A DNA stretch of 64,000 nt from Thermococcus celer Vu 13 = JCM 8558 (GTDB taxonomy: Archaea > Methanobacteriota_B > Thermococci > Thermococcales > Thermococcaceae). Each line of letters starts with the position of its first letter. Positions within the stretch are counted from its first letter, which is position 1. Shown in pieces: positions 7,438 to 15,295 of the stretch. The notes below the pieces were generated by a model. The model was not told the origin of the DNA and made no database searches. It worked only from the letters and a program-made list of their open reading frames with translations. The translations under genes and the position numbers were made by a program. The stretch spans positions 558,001 to 622,000 of the forward strand of contig NZ_CP014854.1 in the NCBI RefSeq assembly GCF_002214365.1. The letters are read 5' to 3'.

Positions 7438-8869
7438 CCCCCAGTGCCTCCTCGCGCGTTATCCTGATCCACCTATCACCCTTCAGGTAGACGTAACCCT
7501 TCGTGTACCCCTCGAAGATAGAGTAGAGTGCTCCCCTGAACCGCGGGGGAACGTTATCGATGTGGGAGTTCTTCCCATCGAAGTGGATCATCTCGACGTG
7601 CCAGTGGGGCTTTCCCTTGAGCGGAAATTCGGGGAAGTTGCGCTTTATGAGGTGGAGCGAGTGCTCAAGTTCATCCCTGTCGAGGCGGACGAGTCCCTTC
7701 CTCAGCCTATCGGGCAGGGTTGACACGTGCCAGTCCCTGTAACCTATGAGCCCCAGGTCTATCCCGTTGGCGAGGAGGAAGGTCATGATCCCATTGCACT
7801 TGAAGCAGGTCCCGCATGGCAGGTAATCATCTCCCTCTTTATGGACGGAGTGGCAGCTCCTCTGGAGGCGGAAGAGATGGGGGTAGCGGTCATGGAGGAT
7901 CCTCTCGACTATTAGGCCTGTCAGGGGCCTGACGGCGGACCACTGCCTGACTTTGAGTCCCCTCTCGTTGAACCACCGGGTCATGTACTTCTCGAAGTCC
8001 TGGCTCTGGTCGTAGGTGGCGTTGTAGTGCTCTATCCCGTGGAACGGAGCGTACCCCCTGGGATCGTCGTACTCGTTGCCGAAGAGGACGTTTCCGATGC
8101 CGTACTTGTAGATCAGAGGCAGGAAGGCGAAGGCGTACCCCTCAAAGAAGAAGAGCCTTATAGGATAGACCTCCGACTTCCGCTTCCCAACCCCCCTGAG
8201 GATCCTCATGTTGCGCTCTATGAAGCTGTAGAGCCTGTCCACGTTGCTCCAGACCCTTTTAGTGTTCGGTTCGTTCTCTTTGAACCATCTGTAGGCAGGA
8301 ATCGCCACGTGCCAGTGGGCGCCTGACTCGTTGTAGAAGAGGGGATAGACATCATTGCCGAGCTCCTTCATGAGCCCGTAGGTTAAGAGGCTCTCCTTCC
8401 CGCCGCTCAGCATGACGGCGGAGCTTGAAGGGTCTGGCTCAAGATCGAGCCCCTCCTCCTCAACCCCGAGGGGGACGAGCTCCGCCATCGGCTCGGCCAT
8501 CCCGGGACTTAAGCTCTTTGGCACAACCTCGGGCCTTACGAACTCGCTCGGGTTCGCGATCCTGTTAACGAAGATGTCCTTAGCCGTCACCTCCATCATG
8601 TCGCGGAAGAACCTCATGTCACGCGGGTCGAGGGTGAAGTCGAACCTTATCTCCGGGGTGAAGAGGCCGTAGTTTATCGCCGGGACGATGCTCATCAGCT
8701 TCGCGAACGCTTCAATCCTCGGAATTCTCTCCTCGTAGGTATGCATTAGCTTGTAGGCGCGTTCTTCTCCATCGATTCCGAGGACGTAGCGGGCCGAGAT
8801 CCTCCTCGATGAAATTTTCGGGCGTTCGATGAGGAGATAGTCAAAGCACCTCAGCTCTGGAAGGCTCAA
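7418..8869 (-). CDS. PP-loop ATPase-like protein of unknown function
   Basis: 483 residues. A PP-loop SGGKES (155-160) marks an N-type ATP pyrophosphatase fold, as in enzymes that adenylate a carboxyl, carbonyl or nucleic-acid carbon (QueC, NAD synthase and asparagine synthetase superfamily). Two clustered cysteine pairs appear later (CGTCFKCNG), likely a metal site, with many aromatic and His residues around them (CHSVHKEGDD, DWHVS, PHWHVEMIHFDG). The N-terminal 150 residues match nothing I know. It overlaps the DUF1611 gene by 29 nt and the GNAT gene by 20 nt, which implies translational coupling. Enzyme activity is unassigned. Confidence 0.75.
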   Translation of the reverse strand: MSLPELRCFDYLLIERPKISSRRISARYVLGIDGEERAYKLMHTYEERIPRIEAFAKLMSIVPAINYGLFTPEIRFDFTLDPRDMRFFRDMMEVTAKDIFVNRIANPSEFVRPEVVPKSLSPGMAEPMAELVPLGVEEEGLDLEPDPSSSAVMLSGGKESLLTYGLMKELGNDVYPLFYNESGAHWHVAIPAYRWFKENEPNTKRVWSNVDRLYSFIERNMRILRGVGKRKSEVYPIRLFFFEGYAFAFLPLIYKYGIGNVLFGNEYDDPRGYAPFHGIEHYNATYDQSQDFEKYMTRWFNERGLKVRQWSAVRPLTGLIVERILHDRYPHLFRLQRSCHSVHKEGDDYLPCGTCFKCNGIMTFLLANGIDLGLIGYRDWHVSTLPDRLRKGLVRLDRDELEHSLHLIKRNFPEFPLKGKPHWHVEMIHFDGKNSHIDNVPPRFRGALYSIFEGYTKGYVYLKGDRWIRITREEALGDVPPEL

Positions 8870-9935
8870 TGCCCTTCACCTCCACCCTGGATAGGAGCGC
8901 TATCCGCTTTGCAACGTCATCGAGTCCCTGAAGGAAGGGAACGCGGGTCATTATCCCAGTTTCGGCCTCTATCCTGCCGGCCCACTCGAGGGCATCCTCG
9001 TCGCTGAGCCCCTCGGAGTTTATGGTTATCGCAACGGGTTTTTTACCGCTCAGGAGCTGGATGAGCTCTACGTAGGTCTCGAGCGGTGGAATCGGAAAGT
9101 CCGGGAAGTCGTCGAAAGCTTTTCTCGCGGGGGCGTGCTGGAGGACCACGAAGTCCGGTCTCGCCGCGGCCATAAGGTCGAAACCGCCCGGAAACGCCGG
9201 ATGGAGGAGCGAGCCCTCACCGTGGGTCACTATAACATCGGGTCTTTCCTCGACCCATGCCCTGTAAAAGACGTCCTCTATGGCACCGGAAACGAAGTCG
9301 TCTATTATCGAGTCCGTCACTATCGCGTACTTGAAGCCCTGCATCCAACCCGTCTGGCCCATGGCTATGAAGACGCTCCTCAGGCCGAGCCTCCTGAAGG
9401 ACTCGTGGAGCATTATGGCGACGGTTCTCTTGCCGATGGCCGCGTCCGTGCCGAGAACCGCGACCTTGATCGCTTTTACGTCGTTTATCCTGCCCGTGAA
9501 AGGGATCCTCGTGTTGTAGAAGATCTTGCGGACGTCGATTATCCCAACGCCGTAGCGCCTCGCGAGGTGTTTCAGGTAGGGATCGTCGCTGAGGAAGTGG
9601 TGGAGTCCGTTCACAACGCCGAGACCGTTCCTTATCGCCTCGACCACCGTTTCCTTGTAGTCATCGGGAAGTTTTCCGCCCGGCGTTGCAACACCTATTA
9701 TGAGCCACTTCGCGTTGGGGTTCTCCGAGAGGGCCTCCTCGAGGGTGGCGTAAATCGGTATGCCCCTCCTTCTCCCGTCGAGGACCTCCCCGGCGTCGAG
9801 ACCCGCGAGCGTCGAGTCTATGACACCAACTATCCTGAATCTCTTCGAGTAGCGGACGAGGCCGTGGGCGGTCTTTCCGTCGGAGGTTTTGTAACGGCCC
9901 TCTGCGAGGATAAGGGCCTCATCCAACGTGAACAC
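8841..9935 (-). CDS. DUF1611 family protein (DgcN-like)
   Basis: 364 residues from the GTG at 9935 (ribosome binding site GGGGGTG); the frame is open to 9965. DUF1611 has an N-terminal Rossmann-like part (IVGVIDSTLAGLDAGEVLDG, WLIIGVATPGGKLP) and a C-terminal P-loop domain with VAVLGTDAAIGKRT (nucleotide loop at about 159-171), MGQTGWMQG and VTHGEGSLLHPAFPGG. A bacterial member, DgcN, has been reported as an N-acetyltransferase in D-glutamate breakdown working with a dipeptide-epimerase-like partner; no such epimerase lies next to this gene. Overlaps the PLP gene by 17 nt and the PP-loop gene by 29 nt. Confidence 0.85.
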   Translation of the reverse strand: MFTLDEALILAEGRYKTSDGKTAHGLVRYSKRFRIVGVIDSTLAGLDAGEVLDGRRRGIPIYATLEEALSENPNAKWLIIGVATPGGKLPDDYKETVVEAIRNGLGVVNGLHHFLSDDPYLKHLARRYGVGIIDVRKIFYNTRIPFTGRINDVKAIKVAVLGTDAAIGKRTVAIMLHESFRRLGLRSVFIAMGQTGWMQGFKYAIVTDSIIDDFVSGAIEDVFYRAWVEERPDVIVTHGEGSLLHPAFPGGFDLMAAARPDFVVLQHAPARKAFDDFPDFPIPPLETYVELIQLLSGKKPVAITINSEGLSDEDALEWAGRIEAETGIMTRVPFLQGLDDVAKRIALLSRVEVKGIEPSRAEVL

Positions 9936-10890
9936 CCCCTGTAACGACGAGGACGAACCTTCCATCCGTGATACCGAACTTCCGGACGAACTTCACCAGT
10001 CCTGCCAGAACCAGGGCCGAGGCTGGAAGCGGATTAATCCCTGCGGTCGAACGGAGCAACTCGGTGTATCTCAACGCCACGTCATCGGGGAAGCCAAAGA
10101 CGTAGCCGCGGGATTCCTTAATGGCCTCGAGGGCTTCCTCGGCATCGAAGGACCTCTCCGAAACGAGAGGCTCGTTGAAGACCGTCTCGGCGAAGTCCCC
10201 CTCCGATTCGCCGTAGAACCTCCTCAGGATCTCGTTTCCAAAGGCCGTGGTCACCCCCACCATGGTCGGTGTGATTCCCAGTCCCCTGAAGCCCTTCCAG
10301 AGCCCACTCAGGGTCGTTCCGTTGCCGAGGGGTACGAAAACCGCCGTCGGCCTCACCCGGGACGCTATCCCGACCGCCATGTCGGAGTAGGCTTTGAAGT
10401 CGACTTCCCTGTTGCTTCCGGGGTTGGCGTCGTAGAAGCCGGTAAGAAGGGCGAAGTGCCTGCTCGCCTCAACCGCGTCCTCGTAGCTTCCGGGAACCTC
10501 GACGACTTCGGCACCGAGGGACCTCATTTCTGGAAGCCTCGCGTTGGTGTAGCCCGCGGGAACGAATACCACAGCCCTTAACCCGTGAATCGCCGCGTGG
10601 TAAGCGATGGACGCGCCATAGTTCCCGCAGGTGCCGACGGTTATCCCGGAGAAACCTTCCTCAAGGGCCTTCTCAACGTGGGCCCTCGCGATCCTGTCCT
10701 TGTGGGTTCCGGTTGGGTTCCCCCCTTCGTAATCAACGTAGATCTCCCCCACCCCGAGGAGGTCCTCGAGGATGGGAACACGGAAGAGCTTTCCAAGGCC
10801 ACCCGGGGGCTCATCGGCCTCAGAGCCCTCAGCGTAGAGGCCTTTTTTGGACCTATACTCGACAGTCCGGATAGTTTTCACGGTTTCCAT
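9919..10890 (-). CDS. PLP-dependent threonine synthase-like enzyme
   Basis: 323 residues of fold type II (tryptophan synthase beta family). NPTGTHKDRIA contains the PLP lysine (about K64), TVGTCGNYGASIAYHAAIHGL is the substrate/PLP loop, VPLGNGTTLSGLWKGF the phosphate-binding glycine loop and VLVVTGGVHVG the C-terminal strand. It resembles threonine synthase but is shorter and sits with DUF1611 and PP-loop genes, so it may be a lyase, racemase or synthase acting on another amino acid. The TTG at 10938 lies in the TATA box; the ATG at 10890 is the start. First gene of the operon. Confidence 0.85.
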   Translation of the reverse strand: METVKTIRTVEYRSKKGLYAEGSEADEPPGGLGKLFRVPILEDLLGVGEIYVDYEGGNPTGTHKDRIARAHVEKALEEGFSGITVGTCGNYGASIAYHAAIHGLRAVVFVPAGYTNARLPEMRSLGAEVVEVPGSYEDAVEASRHFALLTGFYDANPGSNREVDFKAYSDMAVGIASRVRPTAVFVPLGNGTTLSGLWKGFRGLGITPTMVGVTTAFGNEILRRFYGESEGDFAETVFNEPLVSERSFDAEEALEAIKESRGYVFGFPDDVALRYTELLRSTAGINPLPASALVLAGLVKFVRKFGITDGRFVLVVTGGVHVG

Positions 10891-10935
10891 TGCCTTCTTC
10901 CCCCAATATTTGGAATGGGGCATTGTCAACTTGGG

Positions 10936-10952
10936 CAAAGGTATATAAACCT
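10936..10952 (-). promoter_or_regulatory. promoter of the PLP/DUF1611/PP-loop operon
   Basis: On the minus strand the sequence reads AAAGGTTTATATACCTTTG, a strong TATA box (TTTATATA). It lies 45-60 nt before the ATG at 10890, leaving a short leader with the purine-rich ribosome binding site GGGGGAAG. Confidence 0.6.
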
Positions 10953-11123
10953 TTCTATCGCGAGAACTGCTTAGCCTGTCTCTAAAGACGTTTTTTCGGC
11001 CTAACTATTTTTTCAGCCCATAAATTTTTTAGACAACCTAATTATTGCCGCGAAAATGGAAAAGAAAAGTTTTTAAACTATTATTCGACCATAGGGCGCC
11101 CCAGAAGGGGGCAGGTGATGGAG

Positions 11124-11330
11124 ATGTACCCACCGAAGAAGAAGGTACACCCCAAAGTCGGGGAGGAAGAGGAACTTGAGGAGGAGTTCGACCCACTCAG
11201 CGAAGTTGAGGTGGCCTACGAGGAAGACGAAGAGTGGGAAGAGGAGGAAGGGTGGGACATAGAGGAAGACGAGGAATGGATCCCCGACGAGGACGAGGAA
11301 GACTGGGACGTGGATGATGACGAGGAGTGA
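11124..11330 (+). CDS. small highly acidic protein of unknown function
   Basis: 68 residues. A short basic head (MYPPKKKVHPK) is followed by an almost unbroken run of Glu, Asp and Trp (EEEELEEEFDPLSEVEV, DEEWEEEEGWDIEEDEEW, DEEDWDVDDDEE). No cysteine, no membrane segment; very low pI. The ATG at 11124 follows AGGTGATG at the right distance; GTG 11115 and ATG 11118 are inside the ribosome binding site. A TATA-like TTTTTAAACTATT at about 11069-11081 supports transcription. The acidic, aromatic-dotted tail suggests a binding partner for a basic protein or metal, or a nucleic-acid mimic, but this is only a guess. Confidence 0.65.
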   Translation: MYPPKKKVHPKVGEEEELEEEFDPLSEVEVAYEEDEEWEEEEGWDIEEDEEWIPDEDEEDWDVDDDEE

Positions 11331-11337
11331 TTTCTCT

Positions 11338-11352
11338 TCCCCCGATTTTTTC
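11338..11352 (+). terminator. T-rich terminator after the acidic protein gene
   Basis: Pyrimidine-rich sequence with a T6 run (11346-11351) directly after the stop codon at 11330, the usual archaeal oligo-T termination signal. Confidence 0.4.
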
Positions 11353-11394
11353 ATGGTCATTTCTCCCCTTCTTTACTCATGACACCCGCGGAGG

Positions 11395-12687
11395 ATGGAG
11401 GACTTGAGGGGACATCCCCGGAAAAGAGAGAGGGCGGCGTTGAAGAGCATCGAAAAGGCCAAGCAGATGCGCCGTAGGCCCGATTCCGCCAGGTGGTTCT
11501 ATTCGTTCATCCCCTTCAAGGTATCAACGGGCGGAGCCGCTCCGCTGATACCCCTGCTCACGATGGCCCTCGGTGGCGGTCCGTCCGACGTTGGAATCGT
11601 AAACGCCATTGGAAGTACGGCTTCAATGCTCGGCGGTCTCTTCTGGGGGAAACTCAGCGATAAACTCAACAGGAGGAAGGTGTTTCTCATAGCAGGTTTC
11701 CTGGGGACGGCAATCTCAACCCTTCTGTTCCCCCTCGCCAGAAGTGTGTATCAGGTAATGGCCATCAACGCGGTGTACACCTTTTTCATAGCGGCGACGA
11801 TTCCACTACCCATCCTAATCATCACGAAGGCGTTTCGTCTTGAGGACTGGGACTGGGCGATAGGGCGCTTCAACGAGATAAGTGGATGGGCGTGGGTTGG
11901 GGGAATGGTGACAGGCCTTCTCCTCGGCCAGTTCCTGAGTCTAAGAGGGATATTCGTCTTTCTCGGGGTAATCGGATTGCTCTCGGTTCCTTACGGACTC
12001 CACACCATCAGGGAGGTTCCCCTCCACCTCAGCAGGGAAAAACTCGGTGTTTACACCGGCTACGTGGTGGAGAAGTTCCGCTACATCCCAAACATGATAA
12101 CCCACCTCCCGCGCTTTTCCACGGGTGGCTTTGGGGCCCTGTACCTTTCATCCCTGCTCTTCTGGGTGGGCGCGATGCTCTACTTCACCCAGTTTCCCGT
12201 TCTGCTGAAGGCAAGGGGATTCACCACCTCCGGGATTTACCTGATGAGCATCGGCAACTCCGCCGTCTCGGCGTTCATGTACACGAGGGTTGGAAAAAAG
12301 CTGAGAAACGGGAGCGGCTACGGGGTTCTCATCAGGGGCCTCCTATTACGTGCCCTTGCCTTCGCCCTCGTGCCCCTGGCCATACATCTGGATTCGATGT
12401 TCGGAGTTCTCACCTTCCTTTCCTACCTGCTCGCGGGATACACCTGGGCCTTCATAGGGATATCCACCACGTCCATTATATCGCGCGAGGCAAAACCAAA
12501 GGAGAGGGGTGCCCTCATAGGAACCTACAACATGGTCAGTTCGGTGGGTGCAATCCTCGGGAACTTCGCCAGCGGCTTCGTAACCCAATCCCTCGGGTTC
12601 TCCGCGGAATTTTCCCTGGCTTCCCTGCTCATCGTACTCTCGATAGTCCCACTCCTCTGCGAGAAGGTTAAAAGTCAGGGGGAGTAA
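11395..12687 (+). CDS. MFS transporter
   Basis: 430 residues with about 12 hydrophobic segments after a charged N-terminal arm of about 40 residues. The MFS loop 2-3 signature is seen as GGLFWGKLSDKLNRRKVFLIAGF, and a second-half equivalent around AKPKERGALIGTYNMVSSVGAILGN. Such proteins export drugs or metabolites or take up solutes by ion coupling; the substrate cannot be told. It is followed 18 nt later by the interrupted alcohol dehydrogenase gene, so the two may be cotranscribed. Confidence 0.85.
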   Translation: MEDLRGHPRKRERAALKSIEKAKQMRRRPDSARWFYSFIPFKVSTGGAAPLIPLLTMALGGGPSDVGIVNAIGSTASMLGGLFWGKLSDKLNRRKVFLIAGFLGTAISTLLFPLARSVYQVMAINAVYTFFIAATIPLPILIITKAFRLEDWDWAIGRFNEISGWAWVGGMVTGLLLGQFLSLRGIFVFLGVIGLLSVPYGLHTIREVPLHLSREKLGVYTGYVVEKFRYIPNMITHLPRFSTGGFGALYLSSLLFWVGAMLYFTQFPVLLKARGFTTSGIYLMSIGNSAVSAFMYTRVGKKLRNGSGYGVLIRGLLLRALAFALVPLAIHLDSMFGVLTFLSYLLAGYTWAFIGISTTSIISREAKPKERGALIGTYNMVSSVGAILGNFASGFVTQSLGFSAEFSLASLLIVLSIVPLLCEKVKSQGE

Positions 12688-13268
12688 CTTTAGGTGGTGA
12701 CGTGAATGTTCTGGCTGAAGACGAGGCTCGTTGAGGGGGAGGGGAGCCTGAGCCAGCTCTCCCGGGAGGCCGAAGGACACGAGCGCGTTCTCATACTCTC
12801 CAACAGCTCAATGAAGAGGCACGGTTTCCTGAGCGAGGCCGAGGACTACGTGGAGGATGCGGGCGCCGAGGTCCTCTCGATAGCCGGTCTCCCGGCGGAG
12901 CCGAGAGTCGAGGTCATAGAGGAGTTCCTGCCCAAGGTGCGCGAATTCGAGCCAGACCTGCTCGTGGCCATGGGTGGTGGAAGCGTCATCGACACGGCTA
13001 AGGCCCTGAAGGTCTTCTACGACGCCCCGGAACTGGAGTTTGAGAGGATAGCGTTCATCGACAGGTTCTCGAAGCCGGAGCCCGTCCCGAAGCTGAGGAC
13101 GGGGCTGATAGCCATACCCTCGACCAGCGGGGCTGGGAGCGAGGTGTCCGCCGCGAGCGTGCTGAAGAAGGGCTGTTTCTTGGTTGGTGGTTTTCGTAAC
13201 TTTTGTTGTCTTTCATCACCGCAAGGTTTAAATACTACAACTTAGTATTCCCTTGACGGGTGTTAGTA

Positions 13269-13433
13269 ATGCCTAAAGCGACTTTTGTCATCGACAGTGA
13301 GACGCTTGAAGAATTCAAAAGGCTGGCCAAAGAACGCTATGGGAACAAGAGGGGAGTCCTAAGCATTGCAGTTGAGGAAGCGATAAAAGATTGGATTAAG
13401 AAAACAAGAAAGGAACTCGAAAATGCCGAATGA
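13269..13433 (+). CDS. small ribbon-helix-helix-like protein of the IS element
   Basis: 54 residues: MPKATFVIDSETLEEFKRLA followed by KERYGNKRGVLSIAVEEAI and a basic tail. A short beta strand followed by two helices is the ribbon-helix-helix outline found in small DNA-binding repressors. It overlaps tnpB by 11 nt (ATGCCGAATGA), so the two are translationally coupled. It probably binds element DNA or represses the element. A TATA-like TTTAAATA lies about 40 nt upstream (near 13227). Confidence 0.7.
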   Translation: MPKATFVIDSETLEEFKRLAKERYGNKRGVLSIAVEEAIKDWIKKTRKELENAE

Positions 13434-14565
13434 AACGATAAAACTCGCCGCAAAATTCAAGCTCAAAAACCCTCCAAACGGGTTAGACAACCTCATCCAG
13501 ACTTACCGTGAAATAGTGAACACCCTCATCGCTTACGCTCACGAGAACAACATCACAAGCTTCTACAGGCTGAAAAAAGAAACGTACAAAAGCCTTCGCA
13601 AAGAGTACCCGGAACTACCAAGCCACTACCTCTACACGGCCTGCCAGATGGCCGCGTGGATTTACAAGAGTTACAGGAAGAGGAAGAAGAAGGGAAAGGC
13701 AAAGGGGAGGCCAGTCTTCAGGAAGGAAGTCATAATGCTGGACGACCATCTCTTCAAGCTCGACCTCGACGGAAAGATAATAAAACTCTCCACTCCTAAC
13801 GGGAGGATTTCGCTGGAGTTTTATCCCGCAAGGTACCACGAGAAGTTCCGGGGCTGGAAGGTTGGGCAGGCCTGGTTGGTTAAAACCCCAAAAGGCGTCT
13901 TCGTGAACGTTGTCTTCTCCACGGAAGTTGAAGTTCAGGAACCAAAGTCTTTCGTCGGCGTTGACCTGAACGAGAACAACGTAACCTTAAGCCTTCCAGA
14001 TGGTGAATTCGTGCAAATCATCACTCACGAGCGGGAAGTTAGGACGGGTTATTACGTGAAGAGGAGGAGGATTCAGAGGAAGCTGAAGGCTGGAAAGAGG
14101 CGGGAGAAACTCCTCGAGAAGTATGGGGGAAGAGAAAAGAACCGGCTGAATGACCTTTATCACAAGGTGGCTAATAAGATCGTCGAGCTGGCGGAAGAAT
14201 ACGGTGGGATAGCTTTGGAGGACTTGACGAACATTCGGGATTCGATAAGGTATTCGGCTGAAATGAACGGGAGGCTTCACCGCTGGAGTTTTCGAAAGTT
14301 GCAGTCGATCATCGAGTACAAGGCGAAGTTGAGGGGTGTGAGTGTTGTTTTTGTTGACCCGGCTTACACTTCTTCCCGGTGCCCGGTATGTGGGGGAAAG
14401 TTAAGCCCGAATGGGTACCGGCGGGTGAAGTGTGAGTGCGGTTTTGAGGCGGATAGGGACGTTGTTGGTTCGTGGAATGTTCGTTTAAAAGCCTTGAAGA
14501 TGTGGGGAGTTTCCGTTCCCCGAAAGCCACTCGATGAAGATGGGAGGGTGGAAGGTTGGCCGTAA
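13423..14565 (+). CDS. tnpB: TnpB RNA-guided nuclease of IS200/IS605 element
   Basis: 380 residues, full length. The RuvC-like nuclease residues are in place: VGVDLNENNVTLSL (D181), GIALEDLTNIRDS (E266), FEADRDVVGSWN (D344/D346). The zinc finger is CPVCGGKL (320-323) and CECG (337-340). TnpB proteins are RNA-guided DNA nucleases that keep the element at its donor site, using an RNA made from the right end, and are ancestors of Cas12. Because all catalytic residues survive, the protein is probably active. The stop codon lies within the right-end hairpin. Confidence 0.95.
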   Translation: MPNETIKLAAKFKLKNPPNGLDNLIQTYREIVNTLIAYAHENNITSFYRLKKETYKSLRKEYPELPSHYLYTACQMAAWIYKSYRKRKKKGKAKGRPVFRKEVIMLDDHLFKLDLDGKIIKLSTPNGRISLEFYPARYHEKFRGWKVGQAWLVKTPKGVFVNVVFSTEVEVQEPKSFVGVDLNENNVTLSLPDGEFVQIITHEREVRTGYYVKRRRIQRKLKAGKRREKLLEKYGGREKNRLNDLYHKVANKIVELAEEYGGIALEDLTNIRDSIRYSAEMNGRLHRWSFRKLQSIIEYKAKLRGVSVVFVDPAYTSSRCPVCGGKLSPNGYRRVKCECGFEADRDVVGSWNVRLKALKMWGVSVPRKPLDEDGRVEGWP

Positions 14566-14592
14566 CGATGTTTACAAAAGTTACGGCTAACC
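14554..14592. repeat. right-end hairpin of the IS element
   Basis: GGTTGGCCGTAAC (14554-14566) pairs with GTTACGGCTAACC (14580-14592) apart from one G-T pair, with a 13-nt loop. The stem contains the tnpB stop codon. Subterminal hairpins are what the Y1 transposase recognises in this superfamily, and the same region would form the 3' part of the TnpB guide RNA, with the guide read from the flank after about 14599. Confidence 0.7.
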
Positions 14593-15295
14593 AGAACGGG
14601 ACGTCAAGTACAACGTAGTTACCCCGGAGATAGCGCCCGACGTAGCCATCCTCGACCCGAGGCTCCCGAGAACGATGCCGGCGGAGGTCGCGAGGAACTC
14701 GGGGCTGGACGTTCTCGTCCATGGAATCGAGGCCTACACTACCAAAGTTGCCGGCCCATTCAGTGATGCAATGGCGATTGGGGCGATAAAGACAGTCTAC
14801 CGCTGGCTTCCCCTTTCAGTTAAAGGCGACGGGGAGGCGAGGGCGAAGGTTCACTACGCGGCCACTATGGCCGGAATCGCCTTTCTCAACGCCCGCCTCG
14901 GCCTCTGCCACGCGATGAGCCATAAAGCGGCGTGGATAGGTCCTCACGGCCTTCTGAACGCGATACTCCTCCCCTACGTCATGGAGTTCAACATGAGGAG
15001 CGACTACGCGAGGAGGCGCTACGCGGAGATAGCGAGGGAGCTCGGCTTCCGGACGGCAAAGGACCTCCTCGAAGTTGTTAAGGAGCTCAACGAGATGCTA
15101 AACGTTCCAAAGCTGAACGAACTGGTGGATGAGGAAACCTTCTCCGAGAGGGTCGAGGCGATGGCGGAGAAGGCCTACCGCGACGGGCTCGTCGCCTTCA
15201 ACCCGATCGAGCCGACGCCCGAGGAGATAAGGGAGCTGTACCTGAGGGCTTACAGGGGAGAGTGAAGAAAGGAAGAAACGGGCGAAGGGCGAACC

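Larger units (their letters stand above)
13172..14599 (+). mobile_element. IS200/IS605-superfamily element, tnpB type
   Basis: About 1426 bp inserted in the alcohol dehydrogenase gene. It carries a 54-residue protein gene and tnpB, but no Y1 transposase tnpA, so it needs help in trans to move. Ends: exact borders are ambiguous by two bases because of G residues at both joints (13172-14597, 13173-14598 or 13174-14599 all restore the host frame). There is no target duplication, as expected for this superfamily. A 12-bp motif is shared in inverted orientation: CGTAACTTTTGT at 13195-13206 and ACAAAAGTTACG at 14574-14585. Confidence 0.85.
12706..15265 (+). pseudogene. iron-type alcohol dehydrogenase gene split by an IS200/IS605-type element
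   Basis: The 5' part (12706 to about 13173) encodes the NAD-binding half (LLVAMGGGSVIDTAKALKVF, LIAIPSTSGAGSEVSAASV). The 3' part (about 14599-15265) continues with DVKYNVVTPEIAPDVAILDP, the metal-site half (SGLDVLVHGIEAYT, LCHAMSHKAAW) and the stop. Removing the insert restores a 377-codon frame with KKG-DVKYNV at the joint, the usual length for this family. The gene is therefore recently broken, with no other damage seen. Each half alone lacks either the nucleotide or the iron site and should be inactive. Confidence 0.9.

Noticed and set aside
10891-10938. TTG 10938 as start of the PLP enzyme
   Set aside because: This codon lies next to the TATA box, upstream of any possible transcription start.
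14675-15265. Independent 196-residue dehydrogenase gene
   Set aside because: It lacks the nucleotide-binding half and joins in frame with 12706-13173 when the IS element is removed, so it is the 3' part of one broken gene.
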